Shown here: in pieces, positions 17,033 through 25,913 of the stretch
How the letters are laid out: each line of letters opens with the position of its first letter
Position numbering within the stretch: position 1 is the stretch's first letter
Source: Planctomycetota bacterium
GTDB taxonomy: Bacteria > Planctomycetota > Planctomycetia > JALXBF01
Reading direction: 5' to 3'
Length of the DNA stretch: 42,049 nucleotides
Assembly: GCA_026991575.1 (NCBI GenBank)
Contig: JALXBF010000152.1
Span: forward strand, 1-42,049
Program-made: the position numbers and the translations under genes
The notes under the pieces: generated by a model
Seen by the model: the letters and a program-made list of their open reading frames with translations, nothing else
Database searches by the model: none
What the model was told of the DNA's origin: nothing

Positions 17033-18694
17033 GTGAAGGAGTTGATCGAACGGCTGCAATGGCTCCGGCTGGTGCACGGGGAATACGGTGAGCAACAGCT
17101 GCGTTCGCTCGCCGAACAGCATCGGATCCCGCTGTATCGAATTCAGGAGCTCATCTCTTACTACCCGCAGCTTCGGCCGCGGCCGGCCGGTGTTCGTCTG
17201 TTACGCGTTTGCCGTGACGTGGTGTGCGCCCTGCATGGCTGTGAGGAGCTTCGCCAACAACTGGCCGCGCAGCTGCGTGAGGCGGCGGTGGACGACACCG
17301 TCATCGAGAGCTGTTCCTGCCTGGGCCGCTGTGACACGGCGCCGGCTGCGCTACTGGACGATGAGCCGGTACGTCTGACGTCGCGACTGGGCCACGTGGT
17401 TCCGGCACCCGTCCCGGTGCCCGAGCCCTCCGATAACCGCCCCGACTGGCAGCTCTACCCGTACCCCAACCGAGCGCGCGCTTACTCGACGCTCGCCGAA
17501 CTGCGAGCGGCTGAGACTGAGGAAGCCGCCGGACGGATCCTGGCTGCGCTGGAGCGAGCGGAATTGCGTGGCATGGGGGGCGCCGGGTTCCCGACTCATC
17601 GCAAGTGGCGAGCGGTTGCTGCGGCAGCCGGTTCGCCCAAGTACGTCATCTGCAACGCAGACGAGAGCGAACCGGGAACGTTCAAGGATCGCATGATTCT
17701 GGCGACCATGCCGGAGCTGGTGCTGGAAGGCATGGTCCTGGCAGCTCTGGCCACTGGCGCCCGCCACGGCTACATCTTCATCCGACACGAGTACGGGCCG
17801 GAGGCGGCCGTGGTAGAGGAAGCAATCGAACGGGCTCGTGCTCGTGGCTGGCTTGGCCCTGCTGCCATTGGGCCGGGGCGGCCGTTTGATGTTGAGCTCG
17901 TACGTTCGCCTGGCGGATACATCCTGGGCGAAGAAACCGCGTTGCTGGAAGTGCTTGAGGGCCGTCGCGGCGAACCGCGGCTTCGCCCGCCTTACCCGGC
18001 CGAGTCTGGCCTATATGGCAAGCCTACGCTGATCAACAACGTGGAAACTTTCGCAGCCGCAGCGGCAATCGTTGCACGCGGTGCCGAATGGTGGCGCAGC
18101 TTTGGTCAGAACGGAGCTTGTGGCCTGAAGCTCGTGTCCGTATGCGGCGACGTGGCGCACCCGGGGGTCTATGAGGTCGAACTCGGAACGCCGATCCGGG
18201 CCATCATTGAGCTGGCCGGTGGTGTCCGCGACGGCCGACCGCTGAAGGCGTTCACGGCGGGCGGAGTCTCGGCAACATGGCTTGGCCCCGAACACGTGGA
18301 TACGCCTCTGTCTTTCGAATCGCTCCGCGCGGCCGGCTCCAGCCTCGGCACCGGTGCCATCATCGTGCTCGCAGACGACCGCTCTGCAGTTGCCACGGCA
18401 CGGTCGATTGTTGAGTTCTTCGCGGCCGAGAGCTGTGGTAAGTGTGTGCCGTGCCGGCTCGGCACTGCCCTGGCGGCTCGCCAGCTGCGCGCCACACTGG
18501 AGGATCCGAGCTGCAGCGGGCTGGATCTGGCGTTCCTCAGGCAGTTAGCCGACACACTACGTGAGACCTCAATCTGCGGTCTGGGCCAGGTTGCCCTGAG
18601 CGGTTTGCTGTCTCTGGTCGAGCGTTTTCCGGAAGAGTTCCCGCTACGTAGCTCAGCAGACAATGCCGATCCGGAGGGGAAGCGTGCCCGATGA
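17033..18694 (+). CDS. NAD-reducing formate dehydrogenase, NuoE-NuoF fusion subunit
   Basis: The 553-residue protein fuses two modules of complex I type. Residues about 1-125 form a NuoE-like thioredoxin-fold domain with four Cys for a 2Fe-2S cluster (CRDVVC, then CSCLGRC). The rest is NuoF-like. GMGGAGFPTHRKW is the NADH/FMN glycine-rich loop, NADESEPGTFKDR follows, and GEETALLE comes next. ESCGKCVPCRLGT plus the later Cys in ETSICGLG bind a 4Fe-4S cluster. It would pass electrons between the catalytic subunit and NAD. The GTG at 17033 was chosen because GGGGAGG stands five bases upstream and homology begins there; the frame is open from 16793 without support. The next gene starts inside its stop codon (ATGA), so the two are co-translated. 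Confidence 0.85.
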   Translation: MKELIERLQWLRLVHGEYGEQQLRSLAEQHRIPLYRIQELISYYPQLRPRPAGVRLLRVCRDVVCALHGCEELRQQLAAQLREAAVDDTVIESCSCLGRCDTAPAALLDDEPVRLTSRLGHVVPAPVPVPEPSDNRPDWQLYPYPNRARAYSTLAELRAAETEEAAGRILAALERAELRGMGGAGFPTHRKWRAVAAAAGSPKYVICNADESEPGTFKDRMILATMPELVLEGMVLAALATGARHGYIFIRHEYGPEAAVVEEAIERARARGWLGPAAIGPGRPFDVELVRSPGGYILGEETALLEVLEGRRGEPRLRPPYPAESGLYGKPTLINNVETFAAAAAIVARGAEWWRSFGQNGACGLKLVSVCGDVAHPGVYEVELGTPIRAIIELAGGVRDGRPLKAFTAGGVSATWLGPEHVDTPLSFESLRAAGSSLGTGAIIVLADDRSAVATARSIVEFFAAESCGKCVPCRLGTALAARQLRATLEDPSCSGLDLAFLRQLADTLRETSICGLGQVALSGLLSLVERFPEEFPLRSSADNADPEGKRAR

Positions 18695-21525
18695 TCACGG
18701 TGACGGTCGATGGAAAGCAGGTTGAACTTCAGCCGGGCGCAACTCTGTGGCAGGCGGCCGAGGCAGCCGGTGTTGGCATCCCGGTGCTATGCCACGATCC
18801 GCGCTTGCGCCCGGTCGGTGTTTGCCGGCTCTGCCTCGTCGAACTTGCCGACGGCACGCTGATCCCTTCCTGCTGCACCCCGGCAGCCAACGGGGTTTCG
18901 TTTCGGACCGCAACAGATCGGATTCGTGATCATCGCAGAATGCTGCTGAGGCTTCTGCTGGCCACGCACCGCATTCCGTGCCTGGCCCAGCAAAGCACGG
19001 GCTCCTGTCTGCTCGAACAGCTGGGTGTCGAGTACGGCCTGCTCGATGGCCATGGCCGACCAGCCGATCCGGCGCTCATCGAACTGCGCACGCTGGCTTT
19101 GAGCGAGGCCCCCGTTGACGACAGCTCACCGGCAATCCTCGTCGATCACGCGGCCTGTATCCTCTGTGACCGCTGCATCCGGGCTTGTGATGAAGTCCAA
19201 TGCAACGACGTCATCGGCCGCAGTGGCAAAGGATTCGAAACCAGAATCGCCTTCGACCTGGGTGCCCCCATGGGGCACAGTTCGTGCGTGACGTGCGGCG
19301 AGTGCGTGCAGGTCTGTCCCACCGGGGCCCTGGTCGAGCGTCGGATGGCTGAAACGGTCCGAAGGGATGAGCCATTGCGTGTGGTGGCCAGCGTCTGTCC
19401 GTACTGTGGTGTCGGCTGTACGACGGACTACATCAAGGCCGGCCCCAGGATTGTGGCAGTCCGTGGCCGTCCGTCTCCGGGTAGCGATGGCCGCCTATGT
19501 GTCAAGGGCCGCTATGGCTGGGACTATGCCCTGCACCCGCACCGCCTCACCACACCGCTGATCCGCCGGCCAGGGTACTACCCCAAAGGCCCGCTGACAG
19601 CGGACACCCGAGGTGACACGTGGGACGGCGGCCGCCGCAAGCCAGGATCGCCGGTTCCTGACTACGAACAGGCCCTGGAGGCGTTCCGCGAGGCGTCATG
19701 GCAGGAGGCCCTGGATCTGATTGCCGAACGGCTGCAGGAGATCCGTCGCCGCTACGGCACGCGGGCGCTGGCAGGCTTCGGCTCAGCCAAGTGTTCCAAC
19801 GAAGAGGCGTACCTGTTTCAGAAGCTGGTGCGTGCCGGCTTCGGCAACAACAATGTCGACCACTGCACCCGACTGTGCCACGCCTCGTCCGTGGCCGCTC
19901 TGCTGGAATGCATCGGATCGGGCGCCGTGACCAACTCCTTCCGCGACGTAGACCGCACCGATCTGATCCTGGTAACCGGTAGCAACACGGTGGAGAATCA
20001 TCCGGTTGCTGCAACGTTCTTCAAGCAGGCAGTTCGACGTGGGAAGCGGCTGCTGGTAGTTGATCCGCGACGGCCGCGGCTGGCCGACTACGCCACCTGG
20101 TATTGCCGCATCCAACCCGGCTCAGACGTGGCCTTCTACAACGCCCTGATGCACGTGCTGATACGGGACCGACTGTACGACGAGGAGTTCGTCCGCCGTC
20201 GCGTACGGGGTTTTGAGTCCTTCTGGGAAGTGGTTCAGCACTACGCGCCACAGCGTGCTGCTCCGCTATGCGGCATTCCGGCTGCTCAGCTTGAAGAGAT
20301 CGCCCACGCCATCGGTACGGCGCGCGCCATGATGGTCTTCTGGGGCATGGGCATCAGCCAGCACACCCATGGGACGGACAACGCCCGCTGCTTGATCGCC
20401 CTTTGCCTGTTGACCGGCAATGTCGGCCGCCCCGGCACCGGCTTGCACCCCCTGCGCGGCCAGAACAACGTCCAGGGCGCATCCGACGCCGGACTCATTC
20501 CGATGGTTTACCCGGACTACCAGCCGGTAGCCGACCCGGAGGTCCGCAGTCGTTTCGAAGAAGCCTGGGGTGTGTCACTGGACCCGAAGCCTGGGCTCAC
20601 CGTCGTCGAGACGATGAATGCAGCGCTGAGCGGAGAGGTAAAAGGGATGCTGATGATGGGCGAGAACCCGTTCCTCTCCGATCCAAACGTCAATAAGGTG
20701 CGTGCGGCCCTGGCAAAGCTTGAGTTCCTGGCCGTTCAGGACATCTTCCTGACGGAAACTGCCGAGTTCGCCGACGTCATCCTGCCGTCCGCTTCCTTCT
20801 TCGAAAAGCTCGGTACCTACACCAACACCGATCGACGTGTCCAACTGGGCCGTCCCGTGCTCGATCCGCCTGGGCAGGCGCGTCCCGATTGGATGATCCT
20901 CTCAGAGCTACTCGAACGCTTCGGCATCCCTGCCGACTACGAGTCTCCCGAGAAAATCTTCCGTGAGTTTGCCGATTTGACCCGCAGCTACCGCGGGTTG
21001 AACTACGACGTTCTCGGCCTGGACGGTAAGATCTGGCCTGTGGAACGACCCGACGCCCCCGAGCGCCCGATCCTGTTCGCCGACCGGTTCCCGACTGCTG
21101 ACGGCAAGGGCAAGCTGGTCGGGTGCCATTATGCGCCTCCGGCCGAGCTGCCCGACGCCGACTATCCGTTCGTGTTGAACACGGGCCGGATGCTTGAGCA
21201 TTGGCACACCGGCACGATGACCCGTCGGTCGGCGACGCTCGCTACGCTGGCCCCGACTCCGTACGTCGAGATCAACCGGGACGATGCCGAGGCTCTGGGT
21301 GTCGCGGAGGGTGATTTTGTCCGGGTCAGCTCACGGCGCGGTACCGTTGTCCTGGCCGTTCGGCCCACGGACCGCGTGGCCCAAGGCTGTGTGTTCATCC
21401 CGTTCCACTTCCGCGAGGCGGCCGCCAACTTGCTCACAATCGACGAGCTGGACCCGTACGGCAAGATTCCCGAGTACAAGTTCTGCGCCGTACGGATCGA
21501 GCCGGCGCCGCGGCCGGAAGGCTGA
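18691..21525 (+). CDS. fdhA: Formate dehydrogenase catalytic subunit (Mo/W-bisPGD, Cys type)
   Basis: The 944-residue protein starts with a NuoG-like region. It has a 2Fe-2S ferredoxin domain (LCHDPRLRPVGVCRLC), then a His93/Cys97/Cys106 segment, then two 4Fe-4S ferredoxin motifs (CILCDRCIRAC and CVTCGECVQVC). The molybdopterin enzyme core follows, with its own 4Fe-4S motif (CPYCGVGC...LCVKGR). The catalytic metal ligand is Cys396 in DHCTRLCHASSV, the place of selenocysteine in Sec enzymes, so no SECIS element is needed. It oxidises formate, or reduces CO2, in the cytoplasm together with the NuoE-NuoF partner. One feature is odd: at the His-Cys cluster the expected second Cys is Gln100, so that cluster may be missing. 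No fdhD or delta subunit is encoded here. Confidence 0.88.
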   Translation: MITVTVDGKQVELQPGATLWQAAEAAGVGIPVLCHDPRLRPVGVCRLCLVELADGTLIPSCCTPAANGVSFRTATDRIRDHRRMLLRLLLATHRIPCLAQQSTGSCLLEQLGVEYGLLDGHGRPADPALIELRTLALSEAPVDDSSPAILVDHAACILCDRCIRACDEVQCNDVIGRSGKGFETRIAFDLGAPMGHSSCVTCGECVQVCPTGALVERRMAETVRRDEPLRVVASVCPYCGVGCTTDYIKAGPRIVAVRGRPSPGSDGRLCVKGRYGWDYALHPHRLTTPLIRRPGYYPKGPLTADTRGDTWDGGRRKPGSPVPDYEQALEAFREASWQEALDLIAERLQEIRRRYGTRALAGFGSAKCSNEEAYLFQKLVRAGFGNNNVDHCTRLCHASSVAALLECIGSGAVTNSFRDVDRTDLILVTGSNTVENHPVAATFFKQAVRRGKRLLVVDPRRPRLADYATWYCRIQPGSDVAFYNALMHVLIRDRLYDEEFVRRRVRGFESFWEVVQHYAPQRAAPLCGIPAAQLEEIAHAIGTARAMMVFWGMGISQHTHGTDNARCLIALCLLTGNVGRPGTGLHPLRGQNNVQGASDAGLIPMVYPDYQPVADPEVRSRFEEAWGVSLDPKPGLTVVETMNAALSGEVKGMLMMGENPFLSDPNVNKVRAALAKLEFLAVQDIFLTETAEFADVILPSASFFEKLGTYTNTDRRVQLGRPVLDPPGQARPDWMILSELLERFGIPADYESPEKIFREFADLTRSYRGLNYDVLGLDGKIWPVERPDAPERPILFADRFPTADGKGKLVGCHYAPPAELPDADYPFVLNTGRMLEHWHTGTMTRRSATLATLAPTPYVEINRDDAEALGVAEGDFVRVSSRRGTVVLAVRPTDRVAQGCVFIPFHFREAAANLLTIDELDPYGKIPEYKFCAVRIEPAPRPEG

Positions 21526-21550
21526 CCGCTTGCCGCCTGGTCACCGCCTG

Positions 21551-23029
21551 CTACTGCCGATACTTCAGCCACGCATCCCAGCCGTGGCTCTTGCGGCCGA
21601 CGTACTCGTAGGTCTCGAATACGTCACCGTTGCCCAGGACGCGTGGGTCACCATCGCGACGGAGCAACTCCTCCATCTGTTCGCGCAGCTTCTGCTTGAC
21701 CGCTCGGTACCGTGGGTCGTAGGCGAGATTCCGCACGCAATCGGGGTCTTCGCTGACGCGGTACAGCTCGTGCCGAGGCCGCTTCCCGAAGTTCAGCCGG
21801 TAGAACTCATCGAATCGGGACAGCAACAGCCACTTCGTCGGGCTGGCATCGCAGTTGCGGTACCCGGTCTCCGGGTTGCCCACAGGCCAGCGTTCCGGGT
21901 GGTAGTTCAGGATGTACAGCCACTCCGGCGTTCGGATCGCGCGCACCGGATACCCCCAGTCGTGTGGCCGGCCGATGTCGTGCCGTTCCTTGCCGATCAG
22001 CACGACGTTACGGCTTCGGTCGATCCAGCCGGACTGTTCCGAGCGCAGCGCGTACACGAAGCTACGTCCGGTGACTGAAGGCGGCACCGGAACGCCGGCC
22101 AGCTCCAGGAACGTGGGTGCGAAGTCACGCACGTTGATGAAGTCCTCGACCACACGTCCTCCCTTCGTCCCCTGTCCCCAGCGGACATACAAGGGAATGT
22201 GGAAGCCATGCTCGTAGATTTGTCCCTTCATCCTCGGAAAAGGTGGGCCATGATCCGACGTAACGACGATGACGGTGTTGTCCAGTTCGCCTGCCTCTTC
22301 CAGCAGCTCAAGCACTCGGCCCACATGCTGGTCCACCCACTCGATCTCCGTGGCGTAATCCAGGAAGTCGCTCTTAATGATGCGTGCGTTGGGGTAATAG
22401 GCGGGCAGCTTGACCTGCTCGGGACGTTTGCCCCTGCGGATACCGATGCCTTGCTCATAGGGTTGATGAGGTTCGGTGGGACCGAGCCAGAAGCAGAACG
22501 GCTGGCCTGGCTTGCGTTGCTGGAGGAACTCGGCAAAGTTGGCCGCATAGTCGATGGCAGACACGCCCGCTTGAGGCGGCTTCAACCGATGTTGGTTGTA
22601 TGCTTTTCCCGCCGGGTTCTGCTTGAAGCCGCCGGCTTTGTAGTCGCCCGGCCCCCAGCCTTTGCCCGTGTAGCCCACCAGGTAGCCGGCCTCTTCGAGC
22701 AGCTCCGTGTACACGGGCCAGCGGTGGGGGAAGACCCCAAAGTGATTACACGCCTCGGCAAGCTGCCAGCTGTTGCGCCCGGTCAGGATGCTGGCACGGC
22801 ACGGGCTGCATTTGGGGTTGTTCGTAAAGCAGTTGGAAAAGATTACCCCCTCGCGGGCAATGCGGTCGATGTTGGGAGTGCTGATCCAGGGCACGCCGTG
22901 GATGCTGGCATGGCCGGCTCCCCAGTCATCGAGGATGATGAACAGGATGTTCGGCCGCTCGGATGCGACGGCGGTAGACCAAAGGCAAGTCAGGCACAGG
23001 GCAACCAGGGCACACAGCACTCGTCTCAT
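21551..23029 (-). CDS. Secreted type I sulfatase
   Basis: The 492-residue protein has a signal peptide ending near TAVAS, the N-terminal metal block NILFIILDDWGAG, the maturation signature CSPCRASILTG (the Cys converted to formylglycine), and TSDHGPPFPRMKGQIYEHGFHIP with the second group of metal ligands. It resembles the planctomycete branch often annotated as heparan N-sulfatase-like, but its specificity cannot be read off. Its gene lies 15 bases downstream of the DinB-like gene on the same strand and is probably co-transcribed. It converges on the formate dehydrogenase genes with a 25-base gap and no visible terminator. Confidence 0.9.
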   Translation of the reverse strand: MRRVLCALVALCLTCLWSTAVASERPNILFIILDDWGAGHASIHGVPWISTPNIDRIAREGVIFSNCFTNNPKCSPCRASILTGRNSWQLAEACNHFGVFPHRWPVYTELLEEAGYLVGYTGKGWGPGDYKAGGFKQNPAGKAYNQHRLKPPQAGVSAIDYAANFAEFLQQRKPGQPFCFWLGPTEPHQPYEQGIGIRRGKRPEQVKLPAYYPNARIIKSDFLDYATEIEWVDQHVGRVLELLEEAGELDNTVIVVTSDHGPPFPRMKGQIYEHGFHIPLYVRWGQGTKGGRVVEDFINVRDFAPTFLELAGVPVPPSVTGRSFVYALRSEQSGWIDRSRNVVLIGKERHDIGRPHDWGYPVRAIRTPEWLYILNYHPERWPVGNPETGYRNCDASPTKWLLLSRFDEFYRLNFGKRPRHELYRVSEDPDCVRNLAYDPRYRAVKQKLREQMEELLRRDGDPRVLGNGDVFETYEYVGRKSHGWDAWLKYRQ

Positions 23030-23044
23030 CGTTCGTCTTCCCCT

Positions 23045-23545
23045 TTAGCGCAGCGGATGCTTGCCAAGCATGCGGCGGATCAGGCCAATCTGGCCGTTAT
23101 GCAGCATCTCATGCAGCGCGCAGAAGCGGATGACTTCGCCGCGCGTTTTCATGCCCAGAAATGCCACGGCCGGCGGCCGCTGGAAGAATTCCTCGGGCTC
23201 GGCTTTCAGCTGCTCGAGCACGTGGTGGTTCACCCGGTTCATGGTTTCCCTCAGCTCAGCGGCGGCCGGATAACGTGCACGCTCGTTGGTGGGCGTCGAT
23301 CCCTTGCCAAAGAGCTCCGCATACGAGGGGGGCAGAAGCTGTTCGTCTTCCGGCGTCAGCCCCCTTGTCCGGCCCAATGCGACTGCCATCTGCGCGTAGG
23401 TAATGTGCCCGACCTGCCAGGCGATGTGCGTTGGACAGCCGGCCGGCATCCGGTACCAGTCGTCGTCACTCAGACCGTGCAGTAGCTCCAGCGTGTACCG
23501 TCGAACGCCGATCAGTACGCTCAAGCAATCATGCTTGCTTGGCAT
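23045..23545 (-). CDS. DinB-like four-helix-bundle protein
   Basis: The 166-residue protein has the DinB/YfiT layout: a first helix (LSVLIGVRRYTLELLHGL), a His in THIAWQVGHITYAQM and a C-terminal HEMLHNGQIGLIRRMLG. His residues in GHI and HEMLHNGQI would form the metal triad. These proteins are thiol- or metal-dependent enzymes of mostly unknown substrate. The ATG at 23545 was chosen because AAGGTG precedes it at a normal distance; an ATG at 23614 in the same frame is less likely since it would overlap the presumed transcription start. A -10-like TAAGAT (minus strand) lies at 23623-23628. It leads a two-gene operon with the sulfatase. Confidence 0.8.
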   Translation of the reverse strand: MPSKHDCLSVLIGVRRYTLELLHGLSDDDWYRMPAGCPTHIAWQVGHITYAQMAVALGRTRGLTPEDEQLLPPSYAELFGKGSTPTNERARYPAAAELRETMNRVNHHVLEQLKAEPEEFFQRPPAVAFLGMKTRGEVIRFCALHEMLHNGQIGLIRRMLGKHPLR

Positions 23546-23614
23546 GGGCGATGCACCTTGCTGCCAGTGTCTGATGAGCACTGTTTGGTCGGTGGGCATG
23601 CGTCGGCGGTCCAT

Positions 23615-23684
23615 CAGCCCGTATCTTAGCCGAGTAGGCCAACGAGGGGTAGAATGCGTCAGCAGCTCGTACGGGTGAGGCGAA
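23615..23684. promoter_or_regulatory. Divergent promoter region of the DinB-like and era genes
   Basis: The minus strand has TAAGAT at 23623-23628 for the DinB-like gene. The plus strand has TAGAAT at 23650-23655 for era, with the start codon 30 bases later. The -35 boxes are weak on both sides. The two promoters nearly overlap. Confidence 0.4.
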
Positions 23685-24641
23685 ATGGATACATCGCAGA
23701 TGAATCAGACACCGGGCGAACCGGAGGAACACCGTAACGGGCCCACAGAACGGCCGGCGTATCGGGCCGGTTACGTGGCCATTGTGGGCCGTCCCAACGT
23801 TGGCAAGTCAACTTTGTTGAATCAGTTGCTTCGCGAACGGCTGGCAGCCGTCTCGCCGAAGGCCCAAACCACGCGGCACCGGATCCTGGGCATCCTCAGT
23901 GGCCCGAATTACCAAGCCCTTTTCCTGGACACGCCGGGCTTCATGCGCCAGGCCGCCGACGAGCTAGACCGCCGCATGCTGAAGGCAGCTCAGCAGGCGA
24001 TCGAGGATGCCGACGTCGTCGTGCTGCTGGTAGAACCGCGTTCCCCCGGCGACATTGAAGAACAGTTGGTCGAAAAGCTCGGCAAGAAGCCTGCGATTGC
24101 CGCAATCAACAAGGTGGACACGGTCCAGCAGGCAGAACTGGCTGCAGTCATCGAGGCGTACCGCCAGCTTCACACGTTCGTTGACATCATCCCGATCAGT
24201 GCCCTCTACGGTGCCGGTCTGGACCATCTGCTGAACCGCATCGTCGAGCACCTACCTGAGGGTGAGCCGTTCTACCCGGAGGACCAGCTGACAGACCGTC
24301 CCGAACGGTTCATTGTCGCAGAGTTGATCCGAGAGCAGATCTATCACCTGTATGGCGACGAGATTCCGTACGACACGGCGGTGGAGATCGAAGAGTTTCG
24401 GGAAGCAGCCGACGATCCAGACCGGACGAAGGACTTTATCCGGGCGGTCATCTACGTGAACCGGGACTCACAGAAGAAAATCCTCATCGGCGCCGGCGGC
24501 GCAGCGATCAAGCGGCTTGGTCAGAACGCACGCAAGCAGATCGAGCAGTTCCTGCGCCGGCCCGTCTACCTGGAGCTCTGGGTCAAGGTCCGCAAGAAGT
24601 GGCGTAAGAATCCGCAACTGCTGCGACAACTGGGCTACTGA
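23685..24641 (+). CDS. era: GTPase Era
   Basis: The 318-residue protein has all the Era features: the G1 loop GRPNVGKST, the G2 region AQTTRHRILG, G3 DTPG, the G4 motif NKVD and the G5 SALYG. A C-terminal KH domain carries IGAGGAAIKRLGQNARKQIE. Era binds the 3' end of 16S rRNA during assembly of the small ribosomal subunit. The N-terminus has a hydrophilic extension of about 25 residues before the G domain, longer than in E. coli; the ATG at 23685 follows GGGTGAGG. The sialidase-like gene begins ten bases after its stop and is probably co-transcribed, though no functional link is known. Confidence 0.95.
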   Translation: MDTSQMNQTPGEPEEHRNGPTERPAYRAGYVAIVGRPNVGKSTLLNQLLRERLAAVSPKAQTTRHRILGILSGPNYQALFLDTPGFMRQAADELDRRMLKAAQQAIEDADVVVLLVEPRSPGDIEEQLVEKLGKKPAIAAINKVDTVQQAELAAVIEAYRQLHTFVDIIPISALYGAGLDHLLNRIVEHLPEGEPFYPEDQLTDRPERFIVAELIREQIYHLYGDEIPYDTAVEIEEFREAADDPDRTKDFIRAVIYVNRDSQKKILIGAGGAAIKRLGQNARKQIEQFLRRPVYLELWVKVRKKWRKNPQLLRQLGY

Positions 24642-24650
24642 GGCAACGAC

Positions 24651-25913
24651 ATGACTGATGGACCGCTGAGCAGGCTGGCGGTACGGCCTGGAGGTGTCTT
24701 CCCGAGCACCGTCTACCTGGCCTATTCTGTGGCCGGGATTCTGTACGTTTTCTTAGCACCGGGGAGCTATCCCGCGGAGGACAGCGAGCCGTTCTACCGG
24801 GCCGAGTTGATCTTTCCGTTGGAAGAGAAGCACAACCATGCTCCCGCCATCGTGGAGTGCCCCAATGGCAATCTGCTGGTTTCCTGGTATCGCGGATCAG
24901 GCGAACGTAGGGCCGACGATGTGGCGGTCTACGGTGCCAGGAAGCAGAAGGGCTCGGCCACCTGGAGCAAGCCGTTCGTGATGGCCGATCGCCCGGGTTT
25001 TCCCGACTGCAACACGGCCATGATGATTGATCGCCGCGGCCGGCTCTGGCTGTTCTGGCCGACGGTCGTGGCCAACAGCTGGGAATCCTGTCTGACGAAC
25101 TACCGCGTCTCGGACGACTACCTCCGGCCCGGGCCGCCGCGCTGGAGTTGGCAGGACGTCATCTTGTTGAAACCCGGCGACTTCAGCGAGCGTGCCCTGG
25201 CACTGTTGGATGAGATGGTCAAACGCTACGAGGGCAAGCTTACGCGGCGTGACCGGGAGGAGCTTGCCCTGATCCGTAAGCGGCTCAAGAGCAAGCTGTA
25301 CCGGCGGCTTGGCTGGCAGCCGCGGTGCAAGCCGACGATCTTGCCCAGCGGCCGCATTCTGTTGCCGCTTTACAGCGACACGTTCTCGATCTCGATCATG
25401 GCGATCAGTGATGACGGAGGGCGAACCTGGTACGCTAGCGAACCGTTGATCGGTTTCGGGAACATTCAACCCACGGTCCTGAGACGCTCCGACGGCACGC
25501 TGGTCGCGTACATGCGCGAGAACGGCCCGCGCGACCGGATCCGCGTTGCCGAGTCCCACGACGACGGGCTGACCTGGAGCCCCGTCAGCGAAACGTCCCT
25601 GCCCAATCCCGGCTCTGGCCTGGACGGGGTGCGGCTCGCCAACGGCAACTGGGTGCTCGTCTACAACGACACCACCTCCGGTCGGAACAGCCTGGCCATC
25701 TCACTGTCCGACGACGAGGGCCGGAGCTGGCGGTGGACTCGGCATCTGGAACGTCACCCGAGCGGCCGCTACCACTACCCGGCCGTGATACAGGGGGCCG
25801 ATGGCCGGATTCACGTGGTCTACAGCTACCACGTCAGCGCAGGCAAGAGCATAAAACACGTGGAGCTGAACGAGGCATGGATTCGTGCCGGGGACAGTGC
25901 TGGCCAGCAATAG
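24651..25913 (+). CDS. Sialidase-fold (BNR/Asp-box) protein, membrane-anchored or secreted
   Basis: The 420-residue protein shows an N-terminal hydrophobic segment (VYLAYSVAGILYVFLA, about residues 21-36) and then a beta-propeller with at least three Asp boxes: SDDGGRTW, SHDDGLTW and SDDEGRSW. It resembles the planctomycete sialidase-like family that begins HNHAPAIVECPNGNLLVSWY. Glycoside hydrolysis is likely, but sialic acid is not proven as substrate; the family also contains enzymes and binding proteins of unknown specificity. An inserted charged segment at about residues 178-215 (LLDEMVKRYEGKLTRRDREE) is unusual for the propeller. The gene follows era by nine bases. Confidence 0.8.
   Translation: MTDGPLSRLAVRPGGVFPSTVYLAYSVAGILYVFLAPGSYPAEDSEPFYRAELIFPLEEKHNHAPAIVECPNGNLLVSWYRGSGERRADDVAVYGARKQKGSATWSKPFVMADRPGFPDCNTAMMIDRRGRLWLFWPTVVANSWESCLTNYRVSDDYLRPGPPRWSWQDVILLKPGDFSERALALLDEMVKRYEGKLTRRDREELALIRKRLKSKLYRRLGWQPRCKPTILPSGRILLPLYSDTFSISIMAISDDGGRTWYASEPLIGFGNIQPTVLRRSDGTLVAYMRENGPRDRIRVAESHDDGLTWSPVSETSLPNPGSGLDGVRLANGNWVLVYNDTTSGRNSLAISLSDDEGRSWRWTRHLERHPSGRYHYPAVIQGADGRIHVVYSYHVSAGKSIKHVELNEAWIRAGDSAGQQ

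Noticed and set aside
15701-17122. Minus-strand open frame of 473 codons
   Set aside because: It lies opposite the ceramidase-like gene and the start of the formate dehydrogenase operon, and its translation has no family features; GC-rich antisense frames often stay open.
19861-19884. Possible selenocysteine site in the formate dehydrogenase
   Set aside because: The codon at the metal-ligand position is TGC, so the enzyme uses Cys.
22199-23485. Plus-strand open frame of 428 codons
   Set aside because: It is antisense to the second sulfatase and the DinB-like gene, both of which have full catalytic motifs.
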